Origin: Acidimicrobiia bacterium
GTDB lineage: Bacteria; Actinomycetota; Acidimicrobiia; Spongiisociales; UBA5794
Direction of reading: 5' to 3'
Assembly (NCBI GenBank): GCA_013695075.1
Contig: JACDBE010000085.1
Span: 1 to 5,553 of the forward strand
Length of the DNA: 5,553 bases
Shown: positions 5,465-5,553 of the stretch, in pieces
How positions within the stretch are numbered: the stretch's first letter is position 1
How the letters are laid out: every line of letters starts with the position of its first letter
The notes under the pieces: generated by a model
The model's database searches: none
What the model was told of the DNA's origin: nothing
Seen by the model: the letters and a program-made list of their open reading frames with translations, nothing else
Program-made: the position numbers and the translations under genes

Positions 5465-5553
5465 ATGGTGCGGACGCCGCTCCCGAGTCTGCCAACGGGG
5501 ACCGTCACCTTTCTGTTCACCGACATCGAGGGCTCCACCAATCACCTCCAGGC
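5465..5553 (+). CDS. N-terminus of a class III adenylate/guanylate cyclase (partial)
   Basis: Only the first 29 codons and two further bases lie in the window. The reading MVRTPLPSLPTG then TVTFLFTDIEGSTNHLQ is distinctive. The F-x-F-T-D-I-E-G-S-T block opens the catalytic domain of class III nucleotide cyclases, and D20 would be the first metal-binding aspartate with I21 following it. In actinobacteria an N-terminus with P-T-G-T-V-T-F-L-F-T-D-I-E-G-S-T usually leads to a cyclase domain fused to an ATPase and TPR region, so a large regulatory protein is likely; that part is unseen. The start is ATG at 5465, with GTG at 5468 the only close alternative. The gene is divergent from the sulfotransferase operon. 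A link in function is not shown; the two may only share the promoter region. Confidence 0.85.
   Translation, partial: MVRTPLPSLPTGTVTFLFTDIEGSTNHLQ

Noticed and set aside
5261..5545. Longer sulfotransferase starting near 5545
   Set aside because: The extra 95 residues are low-complexity, would overlap the cyclase start and contain no signal peptide. The PAPS loop is expected near the N-terminus.

Overview
The window is about two-thirds G+C. Every real reading frame ends its codons mostly in G or C, and GTG start codons are common. The right edge carries the start of a class III nucleotide cyclase with the wording typical of high-GC Actinomycetota. My best guess is an actinobacterium, possibly Acidimicrobiia. 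That placement is inferred from composition and protein style, not from a marker gene.

Layout from left to right. (1) Bases 2-232, plus strand: the 3' end of a membrane protein whose body lies outside the window. It runs convergently into the next gene and overlaps its 3' end by 60 bases. (2) Bases 173-5260, minus strand: one tightly packed operon of six genes. In transcription order these are a PAPS-dependent sulfotransferase-like protein (5260-4460), a small coiled-coil protein (4470-4156), an FkbM-family methyltransferase (4159-3374), a 352-residue protein with a divergent methyltransferase-like C-terminal half (3377-2319), a GT-B glycosyltransferase (2325-1174) and a second GT-B glycosyltransferase with a clear EX7E motif (1177-173). 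(3) Bases 5261-5464: a short divergent promoter region. (4) Bases 5465-5553, plus strand: the first 29 codons of an adenylate/guanylate cyclase, probably translated from a leaderless mRNA.

All five junctions inside the operon overlap. Four contain the sequence GTGA, in which a GTG start can share bases with a TGA stop. This implies translational coupling of the six proteins. Together they look like part of a pathway that builds and decorates a surface glycan or glycolipid: two sugar transfers, O-methylation and probably sulfation. The membrane protein at the left edge would fit the same locus but cannot be identified from its tail. The least explained parts are the 104-residue coiled-coil protein and the 352-residue protein, which lacks the usual glycine-rich SAM loop.
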